Translations under genes and position numbers: made by a program
NCBI GenBank assembly: GCA_035626395.1
Contig: DASPNR010000042.1
Span: 598,484 to 662,483 of the forward strand
Length of the DNA: 64,000 bases
Direction: 5' to 3'
DNA from: Candidatus Limnocylindrales bacterium
GTDB taxonomy: Bacteria > Desulfobacterota > Binatia > UBA1149 > CAITLU01
The notes under the pieces: generated by a model
Told to the model about the DNA's origin: nothing
Databases searched by the model: none
Seen by the model: the letters and a program-made list of their open reading frames with translations, nothing else
In this document: piece after piece, positions 32,986-41,600 of the stretch
Layout: each line of letters begins with the position of its first letter
How positions within the stretch are numbered: the first letter of the stretch is position 1

Positions 32986-34941
32986 ATGGACAGGACACTC
33001 ATTCGCTGCTTGGCGCTCGCGCTGGCGGTGGCCGCCTTGCCGGCCACCGCAATTGCGGCCGACCCGGACGATCGCTGCGCCGGCTCCAAGCTCAAGGCTG
33101 CGGGAACATACTCCAAGGCGTTGCTTGGCTGCGAGTCTGCGGCCGTGCGTCAGGATGCTCCCGTGGACGCGGCCTGCTTGGCCAGGGCGCAGGACAAGCT
33201 GACGGGCGGTTTCGTGCGCGCCGAGAGCCGCGGCGGCTGTGCCACCACTGACGATGCGGGCACCGTCGGCGATGCCGTCGAGGCCGACGTCGCCGACGTG
33301 GTGTCCGACATCGTCTACGACGACACCGACGATGCACGCTCCTGCGCGAGCGCCAAGCTCAAGGCGGCCGGCAAGCACTACGCCGATCGCATGAGCTGCT
33401 ACGCCAAGGCCGCCAAGCGGGGAGGCTCGCCCGACGTCGATTGCGCGCCGCGCGCCGATGCGGTTCTCACCTCCGCCTTCGTCAAGCGCGAGTCCCTGGG
33501 CACGTGCACGACCGAAGGCGACGCGGCCGAGATCGCTGACGAGAATGCCGCCGGCGTCATCGCCATCGTTGCCGCGGTCTCTCCGCTTTGCGGCGACGAC
33601 GTGGCCGGTCCAGGGCAGGCCTGCGACGGCAGCGATGATGCTGCATGCCCCGGCCTCTGCACTTCGGCGTGTGCGTGCGAGGTTGCGCCCGACTGCGGCA
33701 ACGGCGTGGCCGAGCTGCCCGAGGAATGCGACGACGGCGGCAACATCGGCGGCGACGGCTGCTCGGCCGCCTGCGTGCTCGAAGACCGCAGCGCCCTGTG
33801 CGACGGCGTCGCTACCGTCGCGGGGACGGCGCTGGACGCGGTGCTGGTTGCCTCGCTCTCGCAACCCATCCACGCCACGGCGCCGCCACTGGACCCGTCG
33901 CGGTTGTTCGTGGTCGAGCGCCCCGGTCGCATCCGCATTGTCGAACTGGACGGTGACGTGCTGCTGCCGACGCCGTACCTCGACATCACCGGCAAGGTCT
34001 CGGAGAACGGCGAGCAGGGGCTGCTCAGCATGGCGTTCCACCCCGACTTCGAGACCAACGGCTGGTTCTTCGTCAACTACACCGACAACAACGGCGACAC
34101 GGTGATCGCTCGCTATGACGCAGCCGACCCCGACGCCGACACCGTCAGCGCCGCGACGGAGCGGATCCTCATCGTCATCGACCAGCCGTTCACCAATCAT
34201 AACGGCGGGCAGATCGCCTTCGGCAGCGACGGCAAGCTGTACACGGCCATGGGCGACGGCGGTGGCGGCGGCGATCCGCTCGAGACGGCGCAGGACGACT
34301 CATCGCTGCTCGGCAAGATCCTGCGCTTCGACGTCGATGTCGAGAACGCACCGTACTACGCGGTGCCGCCCGACAATCCGGGTTACGTCGATGGCAGCGA
34401 CCCGCTCGAGCTGATCTGGGCGAAGGGGCTGCGCAACCCGTGGCGGTTCAGCTTCGATCGCGCGACCGGCGATCTGCTGCTCGCGGATGTGGGGCAGGGG
34501 AGCTGGGAGGAGATCAACTTCCAGAGCGCCGCGAGCGGCGGCGGCGAGAACTACGGCTGGGACATCTTCGAGGGAAGCATGTGCTACGAGCCGGCGCCGG
34601 CGCCGACGTGCCCGAGCCCGCCGACCGGATTCACGTTCCCGATCCACGAATACAGCCACAACGACGGGTCGTGCTCGGTAAGCGGCGGCTTCGTGTATCG
34701 CGGCTGCGCAATGCCTGCTCTGGCCGGGACCTACTTTTATTCCGACTACTGCACCGCCTTCGTGCGCACGTTCCGCGTCAACGGCGGCTCGCCGTCCAAT
34801 CACGCCAACGTCACATCGAGCCTGACGCCCGAAGGGGCCAGCATCAACTCGGTCGTCTCGTTCGGAGAGGACGCGCGGGGGGAACTGTATATCGCCGACA
34901 TCGGCGGCCAGCTGTTCCGCATCGTGCCGGCGGCGCCGTAG
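32986..34941 (+). CDS. secreted PQQ-dependent sugar dehydrogenase-like propeller with Cys-rich N-terminus
   Basis: This encodes 651 residues after a GGGGGAAGG site. A signal peptide (1-25) precedes two tandem copies of a helical paired-Cys module (about 27-105 and 119-195: CAGSKLKAAGTYSKALLGC and CASAKLKAAGKHYADRMSC, each ending with a GxCxT turn). A myxococcus-type Cys-rich repeat follows (about 237-266, CGNGVAELPEECDDGG). Residues 273-651 are the glucose/sorbosone dehydrogenase propeller: FVVERPGRIRIVE, ENGEQGLLSMAFHP, HNGGQIAFGSDGKLY, GLRNPWRFSFD, and a Cys pair at the end. The PQQ-binding His/Arg positions are plausible. Substrate and real activity are unknown. Confidence 0.85.
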   Translation: MDRTLIRCLALALAVAALPATAIAADPDDRCAGSKLKAAGTYSKALLGCESAAVRQDAPVDAACLARAQDKLTGGFVRAESRGGCATTDDAGTVGDAVEADVADVVSDIVYDDTDDARSCASAKLKAAGKHYADRMSCYAKAAKRGGSPDVDCAPRADAVLTSAFVKRESLGTCTTEGDAAEIADENAAGVIAIVAAVSPLCGDDVAGPGQACDGSDDAACPGLCTSACACEVAPDCGNGVAELPEECDDGGNIGGDGCSAACVLEDRSALCDGVATVAGTALDAVLVASLSQPIHATAPPLDPSRLFVVERPGRIRIVELDGDVLLPTPYLDITGKVSENGEQGLLSMAFHPDFETNGWFFVNYTDNNGDTVIARYDAADPDADTVSAATERILIVIDQPFTNHNGGQIAFGSDGKLYTAMGDGGGGGDPLETAQDDSSLLGKILRFDVDVENAPYYAVPPDNPGYVDGSDPLELIWAKGLRNPWRFSFDRATGDLLLADVGQGSWEEINFQSAASGGGENYGWDIFEGSMCYEPAPAPTCPSPPTGFTFPIHEYSHNDGSCSVSGGFVYRGCAMPALAGTYFYSDYCTAFVRTFRVNGGSPSNHANVTSSLTPEGASINSVVSFGEDARGELYIADIGGQLFRIVPAAP

Positions 34942-34979
34942 AGGCGCGGCCGCCATCGGCAGGGTTTTCTGCGCACACC

Positions 34980-35012
34980 GTGCGCCAACGGAGCTTTCTT
35001 CCGCTGGCGCAC
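34980..35012. terminator. bidirectional hairpin terminator between convergent genes
   Basis: The hairpin has an outer 8-bp stem (GTGCGCCA / TGGCGCAC), an inner 4-bp stem (CGGA / TCCG) and a 7-base loop. It lies between the ends of the sugar dehydrogenase-like gene and the GST gene. It has no long T-run but is strong enough to act in both directions. Confidence 0.55.
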
Positions 35013-35067
35013 GATGCGCGCCTTGGATCAGGCCGCTGCGCGCGGCCCTTGCGCGTTCGGGCGGGAT

Positions 35068-35715
35068 CTAGCGCCCGAAGGCTGCGCGATCCTCGGCAAT
35101 GCACTTGGCGAACGAAGGCCGTTCGAACATGCGCGCCAGATACCTGGCCAGGTTCGGATGCGTGCCGGCATCCACCGTGTAGTTGCCGAAGGAGAGGTTG
35201 ACGAACTGGCTGGTGACCGCGATGTCGGCCACCGTGATGCCGTTGCCTACCAGATACTCCTTGCCACCCGCCAGCTGGCCTTCCAGATAGTTGAGCAGCG
35301 GCGGCATGTCCTGCGTGATCGCCTTCTGCACGGCCGCCTCATCGGTCTGCTGTCCCATGAACAGCGGTGCGATGATGCGCTGGAAGAAGATGACGCCGGT
35401 GCCCTTGGCGCTGATGCCGCCGTCGGCGAACTCCTCGAGGAACAGCGCCTGCGCGCGCTGGCGCGGCTCCTTCGGAATCAGCGACGGCGTGGGCTGGGTG
35501 TTCTCGAGGTAATCGATGATCACCGAGGAGTCGGGAATGAACTGCCCGTCCTCCTCCAGCACCGGAATCTTTCCGAGCGGGCTGATCTTCTTGAAATCGT
35601 CGCTCACGTTGAAGGGCATGACGGGAAGGAGCTCGTAATCGAGTCCCTTCTCGGCCAACGCCACGCGTACCTTGCGCACATACGGGGAAGCACCGACTCC
35701 GTGAACCTTTCGCAT
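35068..35715 (-). CDS. glutathione S-transferase family protein
   Basis: This encodes 215 residues from the ATG at 35715, with AAAGGAGAG upstream. The thioredoxin-fold N-domain includes VHGVGASPYVRKVRVALAEK, NVSDDFKKISPLGKIPVLEE with the cis-Pro, and PDSSVIIDYLENT. The C-terminal domain is helical (DMPPLLNYLEGQLAGGKEYLV, then GITVADIAVTSQFVNL). The position of the usual N-terminal catalytic residue is Ser in GVGASPY, so Ser-type detoxifying conjugation is likely. It lies 14 bases after the HxlR regulator on the same strand, and both may form an operon. Confidence 0.9.
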   Translation of the reverse strand: MRKVHGVGASPYVRKVRVALAEKGLDYELLPVMPFNVSDDFKKISPLGKIPVLEEDGQFIPDSSVIIDYLENTQPTPSLIPKEPRQRAQALFLEEFADGGISAKGTGVIFFQRIIAPLFMGQQTDEAAVQKAITQDMPPLLNYLEGQLAGGKEYLVGNGITVADIAVTSQFVNLSFGNYTVDAGTHPNLARYLARMFERPSFAKCIAEDRAAFGR

Positions 35716-35729
35716 GGATCTCTCCTTTG

Positions 35730-36461
35730 TCATCTGGCTCGCGCCTCGCCGCTGCCCGACGAGGCATCGAGTGTTGGTCCGGCCCCGGCGACCGGAATGG
35801 TGGGTGGGGTGGGTGAGAAGTCGAAGAGCTCGGGGAGGTGCGCGGCGGCCGTTGCATCGCCTTCGACCCGAATCTGCGGCGACAGGTCCGGGGCGTCCAG
35901 ACGACGCAGCCCGATGCAGACGAAGAGCATGTCCATGGCAGGGGCCGTGATGGTCGCCTGCGTGCGCAGAGGCTCGCTCGTCACGAGCACGCCCGCTTCG
36001 CCGCCGCGAACGAAGACATCGACCGAGTGGCCTTCGCCCGTGATGCGCAGCTGCACGGCCAGACTCGCGGTTGGCGTTCGCCGCGCGAACACCTCCAGGC
36101 CGAAGCGAAGCCAGGCCGGCTCCATGCGATCGTCGGGAGAGGGCGGGCCCATGAAGCGCACGCCCCAGCGGGCGAGCTCGATCAGGATCGGACGCAGTGC
36201 CCAGCCGGTCTCGGCGAGCTCGTAGACCATCGAGGCCGCCGGCGCCGGAAGCTCGCGCCGTACGATCACGCCGCGCTCCTCGAGACGCGACAGGCGCTCG
36301 GCCAGCACGCTGCTGCTGACCCCTCCGAGCGTCGCTTTGAGATCGCTGAAGCGCTTGGGTCCATAGAACAGCTCTCGCACCAGCAGCAGCGTCCATCGCT
36401 CGCCGAGGATCTCAACGGCTCGGGTCATGGGGCAGAACTGGGCGTAGCGGACTTCGGGCAT
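35730..36461 (-). CDS. HxlR family regulator with a C-terminal sterol-carrier-like domain
   Basis: This encodes 243 residues from the ATG at 36461. The winged helix (residues 5-100) has the HxlR signature: QFCPMTRAVEILGERWTLLLVRELFYG, KRFSDLKATLGGVSSSVLAERLSRLEERGVI (shortened), and the wing ELAETGWALRPILIELARWG. The remaining residues (about 110-243) form an SCP2-like fold that probably senses a lipid or hydrophobic ligand. The GST gene follows after 14 bases. A perfect 14-bp palindrome lies 8 bases upstream of the start, where an autoregulatory operator would be. Confidence 0.85.
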   Translation of the reverse strand: MPEVRYAQFCPMTRAVEILGERWTLLLVRELFYGPKRFSDLKATLGGVSSSVLAERLSRLEERGVIVRRELPAPAASMVYELAETGWALRPILIELARWGVRFMGPPSPDDRMEPAWLRFGLEVFARRTPTASLAVQLRITGEGHSVDVFVRGGEAGVLVTSEPLRTQATITAPAMDMLFVCIGLRRLDAPDLSPQIRVEGDATAAAHLPELFDFSPTPPTIPVAGAGPTLDASSGSGEARAR

Positions 36462-36468
36462 GGCTGTG

Positions 36469-36482
36469 CGTGCATATGCACG
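36469..36482. promoter_or_regulatory. 14-bp perfect palindrome, candidate HxlR operator
   Basis: The sequence CGTGCATATGCACG is its own reverse complement and sits 8 bases from the HxlR start codon, inside the intergenic region shared with the divergent VOC gene. Dimeric regulators of this family bind such inverted repeats; binding is inferred, not shown. Confidence 0.5.
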
Positions 36483-36508
36483 ATCTGCAGTTCGAAAGTC
36501 AAACGGGA

Positions 36509-36527
36509 CGGTTCGAAAAAAGAACCG
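36509..36527. promoter_or_regulatory. inverted repeat in the HxlR-VOC spacer
   Basis: The stem CGGTTC / GAACCG encloses GAAAAAA, extended outside by GA..CC partial pairing. It may be a second operator or promoter-linked structure in the divergent control region. Confidence 0.35.
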
Positions 36528-36711
36528 GACCGTCCGGGCGGTCGGGAAGGTTGCGGCATCGGACCGATGCGCCGACAATCCGCCTCTCTGCGCTGCCGGC
36601 CGTGCCGCAAAGAGCGAGCACTCGCGTGCGCGGAGGCGGGCGGCCGGCCGGCTGCGGGTCCGACCCGCCGCAATGGCTGGCGGTTTTCGAATCCTGCTGC
36701 GGAGGTACCGC

Positions 36712-37116
36712 GTGGAAGCCAACCTCGACCACATCGTCCTCTCGGTCCGCGACATGGATGCGATGCTGGGTTTCTACATCGTCGTCCTGGGCCTGGCGCC
36801 GTACCGGGTCGACCAGTACCACGAGGGGACGGTTCTGTTTCCGTCGGTGCGCCTGAACGCGCACACCATCATCGACCTGCTTCCGCCGGCGATGTGGAAC
36901 CAGGGCGATGCCCAGGCCGCCACCTTCCCCAACCTCAACCACTTCTGCATCGCCATCGACAAGAGTCACTGGGACCCGCTGATGCTGCGGCTTCAGAGCA
37001 ATGACATCGAGATCGACTCGGGGCCGATGAAGCTGTCGGGCGCCGAGGGCGACGGGATCGCGATCTACATTCACGATCCGGACGGGAATCAGCTGGAGAT
37101 CAGGTACTACGAGTGA
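36712..37116 (+). CDS. VOC (glyoxalase/dioxygenase) family protein
   Basis: This encodes 134 residues starting at the GTG at 36712; GGAGG is 6 bases upstream. It has the glyoxalase/bleomycin-resistance fold: LDHIVLSVRDMDAMLGFYIVVLGL, then FPSVRLNAHTIIDLLP, FPNLNHFCIAIDK and the ending GNQLEIRYYE. Metal-binding His/Glu positions (His in LDHIVL and NLNHFC, Glu in LEIRYY) are present. It could be a lactoylglutathione lyase-like or extradiol-type enzyme. It is divergent from the HxlR/GST unit, which probably controls it. The end is nested in a hairpin with the next gene's stop. Confidence 0.88.
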   Translation: MEANLDHIVLSVRDMDAMLGFYIVVLGLAPYRVDQYHEGTVLFPSVRLNAHTIIDLLPPAMWNQGDAQAATFPNLNHFCIAIDKSHWDPLMLRLQSNDIEIDSGPMKLSGAEGDGIAIYIHDPDGNQLEIRYYE

Positions 37117-37128
37117 GACGGCTCACTC
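37111..37128. terminator. hairpin spanning both stop codons of convergent genes
   Basis: The stem is GAGTGAG / CTCACTC with loop ACGG. The TGA of the VOC gene lies in one arm and the complement of the lipoprotein stop in the other, six bases apart. It may serve as a compact bidirectional terminator; there is no T-run. Confidence 0.4.
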
Positions 37129-37683
37129 CGCCGCGGCAACCTCCTGCGCGCGGCTCGCCTGCCACTTCCCGTACCACTTGCTCCTCATCCAGCGGAGGTT
37201 CGTGCGCCTGCTCTCGATCCAGCGCAGGCCGTACTCGTTCGGGCGCATGGCTTTGGTCACTCGGATCCCCTGGCGGATCTCGGCGATCTCCTCCGGCGTC
37301 GTATGCTCGATGAAGACGAACGGCTGACGAGGAACGCGGCGCCTCACGGTCACATAGTACGTCTTGCCCGGCTCCAGCTCGGTCTCCCAGAACTCCATGG
37401 TGTTGGACGCCACCGAGAACAGGTGCCGTCCCGGTTTGGTCACATACGCAAGGTGCGCATTCTCGACGAGCTGGCCCACGAAGTATTCGTCGTCGAGAAG
37501 CAGGGCACGAATTGCGCCCGAGCCGTCCTGCGGCCGCATGAAGTAGACGAGGCTGGCTCCCGGCGGCGGCGCGTTCAGCCGTTGGTCGGGCGGAACGATA
37601 TCCATGATGGCGGTGCGCGAGCATCCGGCGGCGAATGCCAGAGCTGCGATCGCGAGACAATGACGAAGACGGCGTCTATTCAT
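37123..37683 (-). CDS. DUF2846-like lipoprotein
   Basis: This encodes 186 residues. A lipoprotein signal with lipobox LAFAAGCS places Cys at about residue 21. The mature part has SLVYFMRPQDGSGAIRALLL, DDEYFVGQLVENAHLAYVT, PGRHLFSVASNTMEFWETELE and PGKTYYVTVRRRV, the DUF2846-like beta-sandwich pattern (envelope lipoproteins that bind peptide-like ligands). The rest is a basic tail. It is divergent from another lipoprotein (37759) with only 75 bases between, so the two may be co-regulated. Function unknown. Confidence 0.75.
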   Translation of the reverse strand: MNRRRLRHCLAIAALAFAAGCSRTAIMDIVPPDQRLNAPPPGASLVYFMRPQDGSGAIRALLLDDEYFVGQLVENAHLAYVTKPGRHLFSVASNTMEFWETELEPGKTYYVTVRRRVPRQPFVFIEHTTPEEIAEIRQGIRVTKAMRPNEYGLRWIESRRTNLRWMRSKWYGKWQASRAQEVAAAE

Positions 37684-37758
37684 CGGCACACTGTGCCTTC
37701 CGGGCGAACTCACGTCCAGACTGTTGCATCACTGCGGCCGACCGGGAAATGTGCGGTC

Positions 37759-38217
37759 ATGAAGCAGCGATTCCTCTGCACCGTGATGCCGGCACTGGTG
37801 ATGCTGTTGGCCGGGTGCGCCCAGACACACGTCGATCGGTACCACCAAGCCGTTCGAGCCAACCGGGATCACATTGCCGAGATCCGCGCGGGCATGACTC
37901 GTCCGGAAGTGGAGTCGGTGATGGGACAGGGGCCGGTCGTCGAGTACAAGAAGATCGAGCTGCGCAATCCGTGGCGCACCGATTCCTATCGAAGAGATGG
38001 TCGCAGCTTCGACGTCCTCTACTACGTGACCCACGGCGATACCTGGAAGAAATTCCAGCCGGACGAGCAGCTGCTGACGCCGGTCGTGCTGGAGGAGGGA
38101 AAAGTTGTCGGCACCGGCTGGACGCTCGTCGACAAGGCGCCGCGCTACGTCAGCGGGCCGCCGGACGGGCCGTCGCAGGAAGCGAGCATAACTTCCGCGC
38201 CTGGCGATCCACGGTAA
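37759..38217 (+). CDS. small lipoprotein, DUF3192/BamE-like
   Basis: This encodes 152 residues. The signal and lipobox MLLAGCAQ give a lipidated Cys near residue 20. The core IRAGMTRPEVESVMGQGP resembles the SmpA/BamE- and DUF3192-type fold (a helix then a beta hairpin), followed by ELRNPWRTDSYRRDG, FDVLYYVTHGDTW and LLTPVVLEEGKVVGTG. It probably sits in the outer membrane. It is divergent from the DUF2846-like lipoprotein. Confidence 0.8.
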   Translation: MKQRFLCTVMPALVMLLAGCAQTHVDRYHQAVRANRDHIAEIRAGMTRPEVESVMGQGPVVEYKKIELRNPWRTDSYRRDGRSFDVLYYVTHGDTWKKFQPDEQLLTPVVLEEGKVVGTGWTLVDKAPRYVSGPPDGPSQEASITSAPGDPR

Positions 38218-38641
38218 AGGCCCGATTCTCGAACCGCCATGAATCCAGGCCCGCGCGGCCACATCACCGGATGTGCACGTGCCTAAGCGCAGACGCGGGT
38301 GTCAGCATGATCCTGCTCCGCGACGCCCAGAATCCATCACTCGAAAACCTCCGCTGAATCGGCAGCCTTCTGCTGCGTAGCAGGGCCCGCACGCAGCACG
38401 AGGGCGTGCGATCGGTCGTTCAAGGCACGGGCGCGCGACGCACAGCGTTGTAAGGACGGACTGACGCACCGCGCCGATGGGATGTCCCGGTGCGGAAGGG
38501 CGTGACACAGTTCCCCTTGGCCTCTGGTCTTGCCATTGCGTGCAAGGCAGAGTCTCAGCGTCGCATTGGGAGGGAACATCAACGCAAGCTCTCATGAGTA
38601 ACGGGCCTGCGCCTAGGCCAGCACTCGACCTTCGCGCGAGA
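38218..38641. other. intergenic region without a recognised gene
   Basis: These 424 bases separate the lipoprotein from the haloperoxidase fusion. I see no gene, tRNA or clear repeat. The last part contains GGGAGGG (38567-38573) and an ATG at 38594 in frame with the fusion, so part of it may be the true 5' end of that gene. Otherwise nothing is seen. Confidence 0.4.
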
Positions 38642-41600
38642 ATGATGGCGACGATGACGCCATCGACTGCATGCGCGATCCTGCTCGCTGCATGGGCCGG
38701 ACCGGCGCTCGCACAACTGCCGCATTTCACGGAAGTCACCGACGCCGCCCTTCCCGGTCTGGCTACGGTTGGCGGCCAGACCGGCTCGGCGCCGCAGGTG
38801 TTCGGCGGCGGAGCTGTCGGCGACTGCGACGGCGACGACCTTCCCGACCTGTACTTCACTGGCCTGTCGCACGATGTCCTGTATCGCAATCGCGGCGACG
38901 GAACCTTCGAAGACATCACGCTGCGCGCAGGCCTGGGAGCGCCCTTCCTCTCCCACAGCGCAGCCATGGCCGATATCGACAACGACGGCGACCTCGACAT
39001 CCTGACGGCCGCCGGAACCTCGTCGCGCCACCTTCTGTACGTCAACGACGGCACCTGCACGTTCCTCGAGGAAGCGGTTCAGCGCGGCGTGGCCAGGAGC
39101 CTCGGCCCCTATACGCGCACCGTCTCGTTCGGCGATTACGATCGTGACGGCTTCCTGGACATCTTCGTGGCCGAGTTCCAGGCCGACCTCGTCAATCCGG
39201 GCGTGGAAGGGCCCTTCAGCCGGCTATTCCGCAACCGCGGCGCGAGCCAACCTGGCTACTTCGACGACGTTACCATCGCGGCAGGCCTCGACATGCGATC
39301 GGTGGTGGGAACCCAGGACGGAAACTTCGCGTTCAGCGGACGCTTCACCGATCTGGACGGCGACGGTTGGCCCGATCTGCTGATCCCGGCCGATTTCGGC
39401 GAAAGCCGCCTGTTCTGGAATGGCGGTGATGGACGTTTCACCGACGGCACGGCCGCGGCGGGCGTCGGCACCGATGAGTATGGCATGGGAGCGACCACGG
39501 CCGACTTCGATGGCGATGGCCTGCTCGACATCTTCATCACTTCGGTGTTCGCGCCAGGCGCGCTTCACGGCGACGGCAACCGGCTCTACCGCAACCTCGG
39601 CAATCGCAGCTTCCTGGATGTCACCGATATGGCCGGTGTCCGCGATTCTGGCTGGGGCTGGGGGGTCGAAGCGTTCGACTTCGACAATGACGGGAATCTG
39701 GATCTGGCGGCCAACAACGGCGTGACGTCGCGCACCGATGTCGACCTCTTCTACATTCAGAGAGAGTTCGGCGGGTACGACACGTCGCACATGCTGCAGG
39801 ACCCGCCGCGGCTGTGGCGGAACCTCGGCGGCGGAATTTTCGAGGACGTCGCCGCGCAGGTCGGCTTCCTCGACGACGGGCTCGGCCAATCCGTGGTGAG
39901 CTTCGACTACGACACCGACGGCGACCTCGACGTGCTGCTCGTCGAAGATTGCTGCAGCGCCACCCCGGTCCGGCTCTACCGCAACGACGGCGGCAATGCC
40001 GCCCACTGGATCGACGTGGAGCTGCGCAGCGACGTCGGACACCCGACCGGCGTCGGCGCCGTCGTGACCGTGACCCCGGAAGGCCGCGCACCCATGGTGC
40101 AGGAAGTCACCGGCAGCAGCACCTACCTGTTTCAGAACGGAACGTCGCGATTGCACTTCGGATTGGGTGCGGCACCGGTGGCGGTATCCATGGTTCACGT
40201 CCGGTGGCCGGACGGCGCCGAGCAGACGGTCGAAGATCCGCCGATCGACGGCCTCGCACGCATCGTTCGCCACTCCGACCGGGCATCGGAAGAAGCCGAT
40301 TGCATCGTAGCCCTGAACGAGGCCGGCGAAGAGGTGGTCGAGGCCGTCACCGATCGTTTCGTCGGCTGCATGGCACGAGCCGTGCGCGGCCTGCTGCCCG
40401 CGGGACAGACGGTCAGCCAATGTCTGCTGACCGATCCGGAGGAAAAGATCGCGAGGGCGCAGGCGCAGACCATCGCAGCCGAGGAAAGCCACTGCACCTC
40501 GACGCCGCGGTTCGGTCCGGCGTCTGCCGCCGAGGTCAACGAGGCGATGCTCGAGATCCTTCGTTTGGGCGACCTTTTTGGCGACGACATCGATTCTGCC
40601 GTCGTCGATCGGCGCGACGATCGTGCGGCCGCCGCCTGCCAGATGGCCGTGGCGCGAAGCGTTGCCAGGATCGCGCGGGTGCGAGTGCAGGTGTTCAACA
40701 AATGCAAGGCCGACGGCGTCCGCAGCGGGAGCATCACGGCGGGAGCCGACCTGGCCCAGTGCCGTGCCACGCTGAGTGATCGGCGCTTCGCCAACGCGGT
40801 TGCGGCCGCCGAGCGGCGTGCGACCGCGCGCTGCAAGCAGGATGACATCGCGGGCCTCCTGCCGGGACGCTGCTCCGCATCCGACGCAGAAGCGCTGTTC
40901 GACTGTGTTGTCGACCACGTAAGCTGTGGAACGTGCCTTGCCGTCTCGCGTGCGGACCGCGTCGATACGCCGTGCCACCGGTTCGTCGAAGGCGTCGCGT
41001 CGGTGTACTGCGGCGATCGGACCGTCAGCACCAAGAGCGTGGCACGACAGTGGAACGAGGCGTTGCTCGATGCCATTCGACGCGACACTCCGCGACCGAC
41101 GGTGCACGCGCGCAATCTCTTCCATCTTTCCGCAATGACTTGGGATGCGTGGCGAGCGTACGGCGGCGGCGGCACTGCATGGCTGACCGACGAAACGCAC
41201 GCATCCAATGACCCGCAGCGGGATCGCGAGATCGCGATCAGCCACGCCGCGTATCGACTGCTTGTCGAGAGATTTCGCCGCAGCCCGGGTCGGGCGGCGA
41301 CCCACGCCGCGCTGCGCGCTCTGATGCTGAGCCTGGGCTTGGATCCCACCTACGCTGCCACCGATGGCGACGGTCCTGCCGCCGTCGGCAACCGCATCGG
41401 CGCCGCCATGGTGGAGTGGGGGCAGGCCGACGGATCCAACGAGCTCGCCAACTACGTCGACCACACCTACGCACCGATCAACTTTCCGCTCATCGTCCAG
41501 GAGCCGGGCGTCTCGATGATCGACCCCAACCGCTGGCAGCCGCTGGCGCTGGACCTGCTGATCGCACAGAACGGCCTTCCGCTGCCGGGCACACTGCAGA

